From an uncultured Thomasclavelia sp. (GTDB lineage Bacteria > Bacillota_I > Bacilli_A > Erysipelotrichales > Coprobacillaceae): DNA of 41,036 nt. The DNA is taken from the NCBI RefSeq assembly GCF_944324745.1, contig NZ_CALUXO010000021.1, forward strand, positions 1 to 41,036. The letters run 5' to 3'. This document shows, one piece after another, positions 7,573 to 15,495 of the stretch. Made by a program: the position numbers and the translations under genes. The notes beneath the pieces are model-generated. The model searched no databases and was not told the DNA's origin. It saw only the letters and a program-made list of their open reading frames with translations. The first letter of the stretch is position 1, and every line of letters starts with the position of its first letter.

Positions 7573-7603
7573 AAAGCCAGTTATTCTAAGCCTGGCTTTT
7601 TTT
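7573..7603 (+). terminator. Plus-strand terminator-like hairpin
   Basis: AAAGCCAG (7573-7580) pairs with CTGGCTTT (7592-7599), followed by a T run on the plus strand. It overlaps the 3' end of the minus-strand 73-residue gene and probably ends transcripts from the activase gene. Confidence 0.6.
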
Positions 7604-7807
7604 ATGATGCTTTTTATGATCTTCTAGCCATTGTTTTTGAAGCTTTTCTAGGATTGTTTTTAATTGTCCTTGTTCATCTTCAGATAAAGTTGATAAAATA
7701 CTTGCCTCATCTTTACCATGTTCTTGCATCTTTTCACTTTTGTGTTCAGCTACCTGTCCACAGATTGAAAGTAACTTAACTAATTCATTTTTACTTACTG
7801 ATTTCAT
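7586..7807 (-). CDS. Small helical protein of 73 residues, function unknown
   Basis: A short, charged, probably all-helical protein. The middle (LSEDEQGQLKTILEKLQKQW) resembles the C-terminal dimerisation helix of MarR-family regulators, but there is no winged-helix DNA-binding part, and the C-terminus is His/Lys-rich (DHKKHHKKSQA). The start has a good ribosome binding site (AGGATGGTGA) placed right after the terminator of the EIIC gene, so it is read by read-through or from a promoter within that gap. A protein-binding modulator is possible but is not supported by anything else here. Confidence 0.65.
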   Translation of the reverse strand: MKSVSKNELVKLLSICGQVAEHKSEKMQEHGKDEASILSTLSEDEQGQLKTILEKLQKQWLEDHKKHHKKSQA

Positions 7808-7822
7808 CTATTTCACCATCCT

Positions 7823-7873
7823 AAAAAAAAAGAGTTGTGCTGTCACGATTGGACTTACGTGATAACACAACTC
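7823..7873 (-). terminator. Terminator or attenuator downstream of the PTS EIIC gene
   Basis: On the minus strand GAGTTGTG pairs with CACAACTC (7866-7873 and 7832-7839); inner CACG/CGTG bases extend the stem, and a run of nine T follows (7823-7831). This is a strong intrinsic terminator, located between the EIIC gene and the same-strand 73-residue gene. Confidence 0.9.
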
Positions 7874-7932
7874 ATCTTAACTATTTAAATTATAACTAGC
7901 TATAAGCTGATTCGTCAAGAATAATTATTTAA

Positions 7933-9258
7933 TTAATTACCTTGTTCCAATAAATATTCTTTATCAATCGCTTTAATAAATGGCAAATAAATGAAGACTC
8001 CTAAAATAATCAATAAGATCTGTAAAATTGATCCTTGCCATCCACTAGCTAAAAAGCCAGAAATAATAGGTGGTGTCGTCCATGGTAAAATAACCCCATT
8101 GGTTATAGGTACTAAACCTATTAACATTACAACATAACTAATAATAATATTAATTAGTGGTGTCAATATAAATGGAATTGCCAATGTCGGATTTAAAACA
8201 ATTGGTAAACCAAAAATAACTGGTTCGTTAATTCCAAAAATACCTGGCAAGATTGCTAATTTACCTAATTGTTTAATTCGTTTTGACTTACAGAAGAAAA
8301 ACATTGCAATCAACAAAGATAAAGTCGATCCACCACCGCCAAAAGTCGCAAATAAATCTTGGAACTGTTGATTGATAATATGTGTTGGTGCTTGACCAGC
8401 AGCTACAGCTACTTGGTTTTCACTAGATAATACTAATAAAATAGGATTGAAGACCGCACCGGTAACATTAGTACCATGAATACCAAATAACCATAATACG
8501 TGAGCGATAAGATACACTAATAACATAGCCCCTAGTGAATCACCAATATTTTGTAATGGTGTTTGTAAGATCGTATAAACAAAAGTAAATGGATCATTCC
8601 ATGGTGTTAAAACAAATAGAATTCTAATCACCAAAAAGAAAATTACTACTAGCGCAATTGGAATCAAATCCGAAAATGATTGACTGACTGTTGGTGGTAC
8701 CCCATCTGGCATTTTAATTGTCCAACCTTTATCGCTAATGTATTTATATAATAAAATAGAAATAAAAGCACAGATAATTCCAATGAAAATACCACGGGCT
8801 CCAACCCAATCAAGCGGAATACTAGAAACAGAAAATGGTACACTTCCTTCAGGCAATAAAGCAACAATACTGTCATCTGGTGTAAAAGATGTGGTAAATG
8901 GCATTAATACAAACCAGGTAACGATTGCTGTGATTCCCCCAGAAGCTGGATTAATTCCTTCTTGTTTAGCAAAATTCATTCCAATTCCATAAACAATAAA
9001 AACTGCCATGATTGAAACCGTTACTGTTGATGGAATCGAAAGCAATGTAGCAAGTGACTGACCGTTAAGTGTAGTATTCGCTAACCAATCAGTCCAAGCT
9101 GTAATTGGAAAATTAGTAATCAAAGTAAAAAATGATCCAACAATTAATAATGGCATAGCTAGAGTCATTCCATCACGTAATGCAACGAGATATTTGTTTT
9201 GTCCTATCACACTAGCTATCGGCATTAATTTGTCTTCAAATTTGTCCATTAAGCTCAT
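7933..9258 (-). CDS. PTS EIIC permease, lactose/cellobiose family (first copy)
   Basis: A 441-residue multi-pass membrane permease of the CelB/LacE type. It starts MSLMDKFEDKLMPIASVIGQ, with the family's DGMTLAMPLLIVGS, IPLDWVGARGIF and LPGIFGINEPVIFGLPIVLN motifs (the last holds the substrate-binding Asn-Glu-Pro segment). It forms the sugar channel and needs EIIA and EIIB, neither of which is in this window. A TTG 10 codons upstream keeps the frame open, but AAGGGGG sits 8 bases before the ATG at 9258, so I take that start. It follows the RDD gene by 44 bases and is probably co-transcribed with it. Being near the glycyl radical enzyme (about 1.7 kb from EIIC stop to GRE start), it might bring in that enzyme's substrate; this is speculation. 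Near-identical in type to the EIIC at 27283. Confidence 0.93.
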   Translation of the reverse strand: MSLMDKFEDKLMPIASVIGQNKYLVALRDGMTLAMPLLIVGSFFTLITNFPITAWTDWLANTTLNGQSLATLLSIPSTVTVSIMAVFIVYGIGMNFAKQEGINPASGGITAIVTWFVLMPFTTSFTPDDSIVALLPEGSVPFSVSSIPLDWVGARGIFIGIICAFISILLYKYISDKGWTIKMPDGVPPTVSQSFSDLIPIALVVIFFLVIRILFVLTPWNDPFTFVYTILQTPLQNIGDSLGAMLLVYLIAHVLWLFGIHGTNVTGAVFNPILLVLSSENQVAVAAGQAPTHIINQQFQDLFATFGGGGSTLSLLIAMFFFCKSKRIKQLGKLAILPGIFGINEPVIFGLPIVLNPTLAIPFILTPLINIIISYVVMLIGLVPITNGVILPWTTPPIISGFLASGWQGSILQILLIILGVFIYLPFIKAIDKEYLLEQGN

Positions 9259-9302
9259 GACATAAACCCCCTTTTTATTATCCACCAAAGATAAATCAAT
9301 CG

Positions 9303-9851
9303 TTATTGTAGATATTCAATTTTTGTTGCCCCGATAAAATCATGTAAAGCACGTCCTTTAAAAACCACCAGTAAACAAGAAATAAAAGTAATTAGATATC
9401 CAAAAATCATCACAGGATCAGAAGTAAAAATATCAGTCGTTAAGATTAAATCTAAAAACTGTCTTAATGTAGTCGTTAGAGAAAAGACAACTCCCTCAAA
9501 AATCGTGATTCCAATAATTTGTCTTAAAAAAAGATTTTTAAAAGAGATTTCCTGAGTATCGTTTTGAATAATTTTCATCTTCAGTATTCGTTTCCCAAGT
9601 GTTTGCCCAGGCCATAATCTCAAAGGAATAATAAAAAAATAAAATATTCCAAATATAACCCCGAAAATTCCAGATAGCAATGCTACTATAATATTATTTT
9701 CGCCAATTACTAATAAATTTGTTTGCATTTGTGTTTGATTAAAGACACAACCATAAATTAGAACAATTGGTAAATTAATCATCAAACCCCCGATATACCA
9801 ATCAATTCCATAAGCAATAAAGCGTCTTATGATTATCTTTATTTGACTCAT
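9303..9851 (-). CDS. RDD family membrane protein
   Basis: A 182-residue membrane protein with the RDD signature: the Arg-containing first helix (RRFIAYGIDWYIGGLMINLP) and the second motif RLWPGQTLGKRILKMKI. Four to five hydrophobic segments are visible. RDD proteins are poorly understood; some act as Na+/H+ antiporters or in compatible-solute transport. Two in-frame TTG codons lie just upstream of the ATG at 9851; the ribosome binding site GGGGTGA is 9 bases before this ATG. A canonical promoter lies upstream and the EIIC gene follows at 44 bases. Confidence 0.85.
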   Translation of the reverse strand: MSQIKIIIRRFIAYGIDWYIGGLMINLPIVLIYGCVFNQTQMQTNLLVIGENNIIVALLSGIFGVIFGIFYFFIIPLRLWPGQTLGKRILKMKIIQNDTQEISFKNLFLRQIIGITIFEGVVFSLTTTLRQFLDLILTTDIFTSDPVMIFGYLITFISCLLVVFKGRALHDFIGATKIEYLQ

Positions 9852-9889
9852 CAACAAAAATCACCCCTTTTATCCTTGGCATGTAAAAT

Positions 9890-9918
9890 ATCTTAATACT
9901 AAAAAAGTTATCTGTCAA
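9890..9918 (-). promoter_or_regulatory. Promoter of the RDD-EIIC unit
   Basis: On the minus strand a perfect TTGACA (9913-9918), a 17-base spacer and TAAGAT (9890-9895), about 40 bases before the RDD start. Confidence 0.75.
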
Positions 9919-9952
9919 TAATATTTTATCATATCAATCATTTTTTATTACA

Positions 9953-9985
9953 GATATAAAAAAATAGTATCACATTGATACTATT
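9953..9985 (-). terminator. Terminator of cfa
   Basis: AATAGTATC (9963-9971) pairs perfectly with GATACTATT (9977-9985); on the minus strand the hairpin is followed by a run of T. Confidence 0.85.
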
Positions 9986-9997
9986 TCTTACTCTTAA

Positions 9998-11161
9998 TTA
10001 ATACCATCTGACCATTGGCAAATCATTATTGATTCCTTTAGTAAATAATATTTGATGTAAGTCAATAATTCCATTATGGAAAGTTGCAGCACAAGCAGCT
10101 AAATACAAATCCCACATTCTTACAAACTTTTCATCAAACATTTCGCGAACTTCATCGATATGTTCATGATAATTATTTAGCCAGCAAAGCAAGGTCTTAT
10201 TATAATGCAAGCGCAGATTTTCAACATCAATAGTATGGAAATTATCTTCAGCCGCACATGATAACATCTCACGTAAACTAGGAATTACCCCTCCTGGAAA
10301 AATATATTTTTTAATCCAAGGATCTCCAGAATATTCCTTTAAACCACTAATATAATGCAACAAGAAGACACCACCAGGTTTTAATACTTCATTGACACAA
10401 TCAATAAACAATTGATAATTTTCACGTCCAACATGTTCAACCATACCAACACTGACAACTCGATCAAATGTTTGTTTTGTTTTTGGTAAATCCCGGTAAT
10501 CCATTAATTCAACATCCAATAGATCTTGTAAATTTTCTTGTTCAATTCGTCTTTTAAATTCTCGATATTGTTCCTCGCTTAATGTAATTCCCAATCCATG
10601 AATTTTATATTTTTTTGCAGCTTCAATTAATAAAAATCCCCAGCCACAACCAATATCAAGTAAACTCATTCCTTCTTTTAGATATAATTTTTCTAGAATA
10701 TAATCTACTTTATTAACTTGCGCCTGATATAAACTATCATCAGGATTTTTAAAATAACCGCATGAATAACTCATAGTTTCATCAAGCCATAATTTATAAA
10801 AATCATTACCGATATCATAATGACTTTGAACCTCTTTCTTTTGGTTCTTTTTTCCAGTTGAAGGATGAATTAATTTTTTTAAAGCCGATTCATCTTTAGA
10901 AAATTTACCCATCTGCCCTAAAAAATGATCCAAAGCATAATATAAATCACCTTCAACTTCAATATCTCCATTCATATAAGCTTCACCTAAAGCCAAAGAA
11001 GTACTCGTCATCAATGAAGACAATGGAATGTTCTTCTTAATTCGAACGGTAAATTCTGGATTTCCTTCTCCGATAAGATATTCTTTATCTTCAAATTTCA
11101 CACAAAATGGATGTTCATCAAACTTCTTCAAAAAAGATATCATAACATTTTCTTCTAACAT
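9998..11161 (-). CDS. cfa: Cyclopropane-fatty-acyl-phospholipid synthase
   Basis: A 387-residue SAM-dependent enzyme that adds a methylene bridge across cis double bonds of membrane phospholipid acyl chains. The N-terminal lipid-binding domain (about 1-105) is followed by QSHYDIGNDFYKLWLDETMS, the SAM-binding LLDIGCGWGF (about 167-176), VSVGMVEHVGRENY and the bicarbonate/active-site region GGVIPSL. The family is usually 380-400 residues, so it is complete. AGAGGTG is 5 bases before the ATG at 11161; a GTG 3 codons upstream overlaps that site and is unlikely. A MarR gene is upstream in the same direction, with a terminator and a 20-bp palindrome between, so cfa has its own regulated promoter. 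Confidence 0.95.
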   Translation of the reverse strand: MLEENVMISFLKKFDEHPFCVKFEDKEYLIGEGNPEFTVRIKKNIPLSSLMTSTSLALGEAYMNGDIEVEGDLYYALDHFLGQMGKFSKDESALKKLIHPSTGKKNQKKEVQSHYDIGNDFYKLWLDETMSYSCGYFKNPDDSLYQAQVNKVDYILEKLYLKEGMSLLDIGCGWGFLLIEAAKKYKIHGLGITLSEEQYREFKRRIEQENLQDLLDVELMDYRDLPKTKQTFDRVVSVGMVEHVGRENYQLFIDCVNEVLKPGGVFLLHYISGLKEYSGDPWIKKYIFPGGVIPSLREMLSCAAEDNFHTIDVENLRLHYNKTLLCWLNNYHEHIDEVREMFDEKFVRMWDLYLAACAATFHNGIIDLHQILFTKGINNDLPMVRWY

Positions 11162-11277
11162 TTTTTGCACCTCTTTCTACTTATTTTATAAATAATTAAT
11201 CACTATCATATTATTATCATTTTTTAAATAAATACCTGTTTTTTATTTATCACCTCTTATCACCATAATAACATATT

Positions 11278-11297
11278 ATCAATAACATGTTATTGAT
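11278..11297. promoter_or_regulatory. 20-bp perfect palindrome upstream of cfa (candidate MarR operator)
   Basis: ATCAATAACATGTTATTGAT is a perfect 20-base palindrome, with a related imperfect copy (ATAATAACATATTAT, 11265-11279) abutting it. It lies about 120 bases before the cfa start and directly downstream of the marR terminator, the kind of site a MarR dimer would bind. Confidence 0.65.
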
Positions 11298-11304
11298 ATA
11301 TTGT

Positions 11305-11330
11305 AATTAAAAGCTTGCCAAAAGGCAAGC
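11305..11330 (-). terminator. Terminator of the marR gene
   Basis: GCTTGCC (11313-11319) pairs with GGCAAGC (11324-11330) around an AAAA loop; the minus strand continues with TTTTAATT. Confidence 0.8.
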
Positions 11331-11336
11331 CTTAAA

Positions 11337-11762
11337 TTATATTAAATTGTTACAAACTTTTTCCAATAATTCCTTAAATACAATAACTTCTTCCTCAGAC
11401 ATATTTTGCAACATTTGTCGTTCAAAATTAGCCATATTATACTTAGCTTCATTACAGCATTGAATACCAAATTGATTAATTCTTACGCGTTTAATCCGTT
11501 TATCATTAGGATCGGTAAATCCTTCTAACATCTTCTTTTTTTCTAAACGTAATACTAAACCAGCAACATTCGGCTGCGAGACTTGTAAGAGCTGTTCTAA
11601 TTTTTTTAATGATAATTCATTATTTGGTGCTTCAGTCAACAGCATCAAAGCACTTAATTGTGATAAAGTCAAATTATGTTTTCGCAAAGCATTATCAATA
11701 TTTCGAGAAAGTGCTAAATGTATCTGGCGAATCATCATGCCACATGGACTTTCGGGCCACAT
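11337..11762 (-). CDS. MarR family transcriptional regulator next to cfa
   Basis: A 141-residue winged-helix regulator. The DNA-binding part is LSLKKLEQLLQVSQPNVAGLVLRLEKK (about residues 50-76) followed by the wing with DPNDKRIKRVRI, and long N- and C-terminal helices form the dimer. The sequence has four Cys (PESPCG near the N-terminus, CC at about 101-102 and a C-terminal Cys), which could make it redox-responsive, but this is a guess. The start is ATG 11762: AAGGAG is 9 bases before it, while it abuts the ATG at 11771. Its likely targets are its own canonical promoter and cfa through the palindrome at 11278-11297. Confidence 0.9.
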   Translation of the reverse strand: MWPESPCGMMIRQIHLALSRNIDNALRKHNLTLSQLSALMLLTEAPNNELSLKKLEQLLQVSQPNVAGLVLRLEKKKMLEGFTDPNDKRIKRVRINQFGIQCCNEAKYNMANFERQMLQNMSEEEVIVFKELLEKVCNNLI

Positions 11763-11784
11763 ACAAATCATCTCCTTTGTCTCA

Positions 11785-11813
11785 AGTATAACATTGCTAT
11801 TTTTTTAGTACAA
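11785..11813 (-). promoter_or_regulatory. Promoter of the marR gene
   Basis: On the minus strand TTGTAC (11808-11813), a 17-base spacer and TATACT (11785-11790), followed by the ribosome binding site. Confidence 0.75.
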
Positions 11814-11859
11814 TAAGCTGGAATTAAATTATTTATTAAATATTTAAAATGATGATTAT

Positions 11860-11898
11860 TTTAAAAAAAGTTTAAGATTTATTAAAATCCTAAACTTT
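11860..11898 (-). terminator. Terminator of the deoR-type gene
   Basis: AAAGTTTAAGATTT (11867-11880) pairs with the near-complement AATCCTAAACTTT (11886-11898), followed on the minus strand by TTTTAAAA. The stem overlaps the last codons of the gene. Confidence 0.8.
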
Positions 11899-12636
11899 AA
11901 CGACATTAATATTCTTCTCTTGTAAATATGTTTCAAATTTTGAACTAATATCTCCATCAGTAATTACGGTACTAACCTGGCTAAGAGATACCAAATTGAT
12001 TAATCCTTGTTGTCCAAACTTACGAGAATCAGTTAAAATAATTACCTGATTAGCTTGTTTGACCATATCCCGTACTGTTTCTCCACGCATATAATCACTA
12101 CCTGTAAAACCAGTTTTTTCATTAAAACCATCTACTCCTATAAATAGCTTATCAACATAAAAAGTTTCTAAACAAGCTTTGGTCATTGGTCCAACATTTA
12201 CTTGAGATTCCATTTGATATTCACCACCAAGTAAAATGATCTTTACACCACCATTTTTACGGACAAAATCAGCAATAAATGTTGAATTGGTAATAATGGT
12301 CACATTCTTTTTTTGTTTAGCAATTTCTAAGGCTAATAAAGCACAACAAGAACCAGATTCTATCATAATTGTTTCATTGTCTTCTACCATTTGGCATGCC
12401 CAAAGAGCAATCTTTTGCTTACTGTCATAACGATAAGCTAATCGATTATTAATATCATCATTTTCGTTTAACTTGGCATAGCCATGTTCACGAATTAAAA
12501 TTCCAGTACTTTCTAATTGATCTAAATCTTTTCTAATGGTTACCTGTGAAACTCCTAATAACTGGGATAGTTTACTAACTTCCACTTTTTTATCTTTCGT
12601 TAGTAAGTCTAATATTTTTGTATGTCTTTCATTCAT
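11890..12636 (-). CDS. DeoR family transcriptional regulator
   Basis: A 248-residue sugar-sensing repressor. The N-terminal DeoR helix-turn-helix is at residues 1-57 (MNERHTKILDLLTKDKKVEV, then SQVTIRKDLDQLESTG). The C-terminal ISOCOT effector domain has the typical ESGS and ITNS motifs (about 94 and 118), GGEY, and IGVDGFN. Family members bind phosphorylated sugars. The frame stays open 40 codons upstream, but the extension does not resemble the family, and a Shine-Dalgarno-like GGAAAGAG precedes ATG 12636. It is monocistronic with terminators on both sides, and no sugar gene abuts it, so its targets are unknown. Confidence 0.9.
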   Translation of the reverse strand: MNERHTKILDLLTKDKKVEVSKLSQLLGVSQVTIRKDLDQLESTGILIREHGYAKLNENDDINNRLAYRYDSKQKIALWACQMVEDNETIMIESGSCCALLALEIAKQKKNVTIITNSTFIADFVRKNGGVKIILLGGEYQMESQVNVGPMTKACLETFYVDKLFIGVDGFNEKTGFTGSDYMRGETVRDMVKQANQVIILTDSRKFGQQGLINLVSLSQVSTVITDGDISSKFETYLQEKNINVVKV

Positions 12637-12700
12637 AGCTATCACTCTTTCCATCAAAAGAATATCATAATCCTTTATTAAAAGCAATTTTATGTCATTA

Positions 12701-12733
12701 AAAAAAGTTGCCAATACTATTAGCAACTTTTTT
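12701..12733 (-). terminator. Terminator of the OYE-type gene
   Basis: AAAAAAGTTGC (12701-12711) pairs perfectly with GCAACTTTTTT (12723-12733). Confidence 0.88.
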
Positions 12734-12764
12734 CGAAACATTTCACAATAAATCATAAATATTA

Positions 12765-14693
12765 TTAAATTTGTCTTGCAGCTACAAATCCTTCATGGAT
12801 TGCATCATAAATTTGCCGAACTTTAGTACAGTCTCCTACTCTAAATACCTCAACATCTAAATTATCTTCAATTTGATCAGCTAAACTATTTTGTGGTAAA
12901 AAGCCAGCTGCAATAACAACATCATCAACTACTATTTCAGTCTCATTGCCCCAACGATCAGTCAAAATCGCTTTATCATCTTCTAGAGCAATTAATCTTT
13001 TTCCAGTCATAACTTTAATATCTGTTTGTTGAATTGCCATCATATACGCCTGATTTGATGATGACATATTAGCTAAAAATTGATCAGCCATTTCCACAAC
13101 AGTGACTTCTTTACCAGCTTGATTTAATTCCAAAGCCGTTTCCGCACCAGTAATACCGCCACCGATTACAGCTACTTTATTGCCAGTTACTTTTACACTA
13201 CCATTTAAATAATCATTAGCATAAATTACTTGATCGGGTTTATTACCGCTAATTTTTAATTTTCTAGTCTTACCACCAACAGCAACTATCACTGCATCGT
13301 AATTTCCACTAGCGATTTTATCAAAATCTGCCTGTTCTTTAATCACTTTAATATGGGGGTTATTTTCAATATGATTTTGATAATATCTAATTAATCTTCG
13401 GATATTAGCTTTATTATCAGGTACAGCTGCTTCAATCATCATACCACCAATATCTCGCTTTTCATAAATAGTAACTTCATGTCCTCGCTTTGCCAGTGTT
13501 AAAGCTGCTTCACATCCAGCAGGTCCAGCTCCAATAATCGCAACATTTTTCTTAGTCTCGGCTGGAGTAATTTTAGGACATTCATATTTATATAACGTCG
13601 GATTCACTGTACAATGAATTGGAGTATGGGATAATAATCCCCGATCTAAACACCCAATCAAACAATTAATACATGGTTTAATATCTTCGCTGCGTCCTTC
13701 CTTAGCTTTTTTAGCCCAGGCTGGATCAGCTAATTGACTACGACCTAAAGCTACAAAATCACCACAACCTTCAGCAATTAAACTTTCAGCTTCTTCTGGA
13801 GTAAAAATATTATGTCCAATAAATACAGGTATATTAACAGCATCCTTTATCATTTTTGTTTGTTTAGCATTAAATGCATTAGGCAATAAAAATTCCCTTG
13901 CTGCTGTCGCATGAGTTCCACCCATTATATTTAAATGTGATACTCCTTCTTTTTCTAAAGCTTTAGCGACTTCAATCGTTTCTTCAATTCTAATTCCTTC
14001 AGGCTCCCAGTCTTCACTACTTAATTTAACACCGATTGGAAAATCTGGACCACATTTTTTCTTCATATCACGCACAATTTCTATTAAAAGACGCATCCGA
14101 TTATGTAAAGAACCTCCATACATATCATTACGCTTATTATCATGAGGTGATAAAAAGTTAGTCGGAATACAACCAGCTGCACCATGAAGCTCAACAATTT
14201 CAAAACCAGCTTTTTTACAGCGTAAAGCTGCATCACCAAATTTACTTACAAGATCATGGATTTCATCAATCGTCAATTCCCGTGGTAATTTAGCTCCCGC
14301 CTCATACCAGGGTTCAAAAGTGATGTTACTGGCACCAATTACATCTTCGCTACCAACAAATCCTGCATCACGACCTGGATGAGCCAATTGCATTCCTGGT
14401 ATCGCCCCATGCTGTTTTACTGCCTCAGCCAACAATGTTAATCCCGCTATAAATTCATCTGAGTCGGCTCTTAATCCACATGATGTCATTGGTACTGGAA
14501 CCGCATTATCCATAAAAATAAGACCAGCACCACCTTCAGCAGCTTCGGCATATGCTTTAATCTGACGATCAGTTACAGTACCATCAGGATTCCCTAAATA
14601 TGTTCCCATTGAATTACGGACAATTCGGTTTTTAATTATAACATTTCCAATTTTACCTTTTTGAAATAAATTAGGATAATATTTATTTCTCAT
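12765..14693 (-). CDS. NADH:flavin oxidoreductase, OYE/2,4-dienoyl-CoA reductase (FadH) type
   Basis: A 642-residue FMN/FAD/[4Fe-4S] ene-reductase. The OYE TIM barrel covers about 1-340, the cluster ligands are Cys341, Cys344, Cys348 and Cys361 (CX2CX3CX12C), and the FAD/NAD(P) half starts at VAIIGAGPAGCEAA (384-397) with a second dinucleotide fold VAVIGGGITGAE (about 507). Length and order match FadH, enoate reductase and the bile-acid reductases BaiCD/BaiH. The active site is unusual: where relatives have HxAHGYL or HxANGYL, this one reads HGAAGCI (170-176), so the proton-donating Tyr is Cys175 and the second substrate ligand is Ala173. The substrate is therefore hard to predict. AAAGGGGA precedes the ATG. 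A TetR gene is divergent, with a perfect palindrome and a canonical promoter between. Confidence 0.92.
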   Translation of the reverse strand: MRNKYYPNLFQKGKIGNVIIKNRIVRNSMGTYLGNPDGTVTDRQIKAYAEAAEGGAGLIFMDNAVPVPMTSCGLRADSDEFIAGLTLLAEAVKQHGAIPGMQLAHPGRDAGFVGSEDVIGASNITFEPWYEAGAKLPRELTIDEIHDLVSKFGDAALRCKKAGFEIVELHGAAGCIPTNFLSPHDNKRNDMYGGSLHNRMRLLIEIVRDMKKKCGPDFPIGVKLSSEDWEPEGIRIEETIEVAKALEKEGVSHLNIMGGTHATAAREFLLPNAFNAKQTKMIKDAVNIPVFIGHNIFTPEEAESLIAEGCGDFVALGRSQLADPAWAKKAKEGRSEDIKPCINCLIGCLDRGLLSHTPIHCTVNPTLYKYECPKITPAETKKNVAIIGAGPAGCEAALTLAKRGHEVTIYEKRDIGGMMIEAAVPDNKANIRRLIRYYQNHIENNPHIKVIKEQADFDKIASGNYDAVIVAVGGKTRKLKISGNKPDQVIYANDYLNGSVKVTGNKVAVIGGGITGAETALELNQAGKEVTVVEMADQFLANMSSSNQAYMMAIQQTDIKVMTGKRLIALEDDKAILTDRWGNETEIVVDDVVIAAGFLPQNSLADQIEDNLDVEVFRVGDCTKVRQIYDAIHEGFVAARQI

Positions 14694-14726
14694 AGTTTAT
14701 TCCCCTTTCTACTTTTTTCATTTATA

Positions 14727-14755
14727 ATATTAGTACTGAGTATTTTTACAAACAA
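14727..14755 (-). promoter_or_regulatory. Promoter of the OYE-type gene
   Basis: On the minus strand TTGTTT (14750-14755), a 17-base spacer and TAATAT (14727-14732). The palindrome at 14771-14794 lies just upstream of the -35. Confidence 0.65.
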
Positions 14756-14770
14756 GCAACAGTAATTTCT

Positions 14771-14794
14771 AAATAGTTGCATATGCAACTATTT
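14771..14794. promoter_or_regulatory. 24-bp perfect palindrome, candidate TetR operator
   Basis: The half-site AAATAGTTGCAT is followed directly by its exact inverted copy, giving a 24-base perfect palindrome. It lies between the divergent OYE and TetR genes, 28 bases before the TetR start, and is well placed to control both. Confidence 0.8.
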
Positions 14795-14822
14795 ACACCA
14801 ATTTATCGCTTAAGGAGTCACT

Positions 14823-15419
14823 ATGAAACAAGATTTAAGAATAACTAAGACCAAAACAAATATTGAAAACAAATTTATAGAACTACTAAAAAACAATTCA
14901 TTTGATGATATTACTATTAAATTACTTATTAGCGAATGTAAAATTAATCGCTCTACTTTTTATCGTAACTATGAAGATAAGTATGATTTACTTTATAAAA
15001 TAATCGAAAAACAACTTGGCCAATTTGAAAAAATAATTAATCCTCACTTTATTATTAACAACAGTCATAAATCAATTGACTTTAAACCATATTTTTTACC
15101 ATTATTAGACTATTTTGAAAAAAACAAAAATGAATTATTAATTTTAAATCACAATAAATTACCAATCAATATTTTCCACGAAATGTTTATTATTTATAGT
15201 AATTATCTAATTCATGAAATAGTTAGTTATTATCATATTACTAATAATCAAAAAATTAAACTTATAACCTATTATTGTCAAATAATCACTTCCAATATCC
15301 TAACTGCAATTAAGTGGTGGCATTTGGAAAGTCCAGAAACTAGTAAAAAAGAAATTTTATCAATGATTACTATTACCATTGTCAATGGTATTTATCCAAC
15401 TCTTCAAACACTTTATTAA
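14823..15419 (+). CDS. TetR/AcrR family transcriptional regulator
   Basis: A 198-residue regulator. The N-terminal TetR helix-turn-helix is at about residues 10-58 (TKTNIENKFIELLKN, then CKINRSTFYRNYEDKYDLLY), and the rest is a helical ligand and dimer domain with C-terminal helices like those of the TetR_C_7/DhaS-like group. TAAGGAG is 5 bases before the ATG. It is divergent from the OYE-type flavoenzyme and shares the 24-bp palindrome with it, so it probably represses that gene and itself until an inducer binds, perhaps the enzyme's substrate. It is very AT-rich and Asn/Ile/Lys-rich even for this window. Confidence 0.9.
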   Translation: MKQDLRITKTKTNIENKFIELLKNNSFDDITIKLLISECKINRSTFYRNYEDKYDLLYKIIEKQLGQFEKIINPHFIINNSHKSIDFKPYFLPLLDYFEKNKNELLILNHNKLPINIFHEMFIIYSNYLIHEIVSYYHITNNQKIKLITYYCQIITSNILTAIKWWHLESPETSKKEILSMITITIVNGIYPTLQTLY

Positions 15420-15440
15420 ACTACAAAAAAATTATCATAT

Positions 15441-15469
15441 TTGAATGATTAATTTCTTAATGCTATAAT
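15441..15469 (+). promoter_or_regulatory. Promoter of the G3E GTPase pair
   Basis: TTGAAT (15441-15446), a 17-base spacer and a perfect TATAAT (15464-15469), followed by a ribosome binding site (TAGGAGATG). The -35 region has an imperfect inverted repeat (ATCAT...ATGAT, 15434-15449) that might bind a metal regulator. Confidence 0.8.
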
Positions 15470-15495
15470 AGACGCGAATAGGAGATGAAATATTA

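Noticed and set aside
11605-11791. Plus-strand open frame antisense to the marR gene
   Set aside because: Shadow of the MarR coding sequence, without translation signals.
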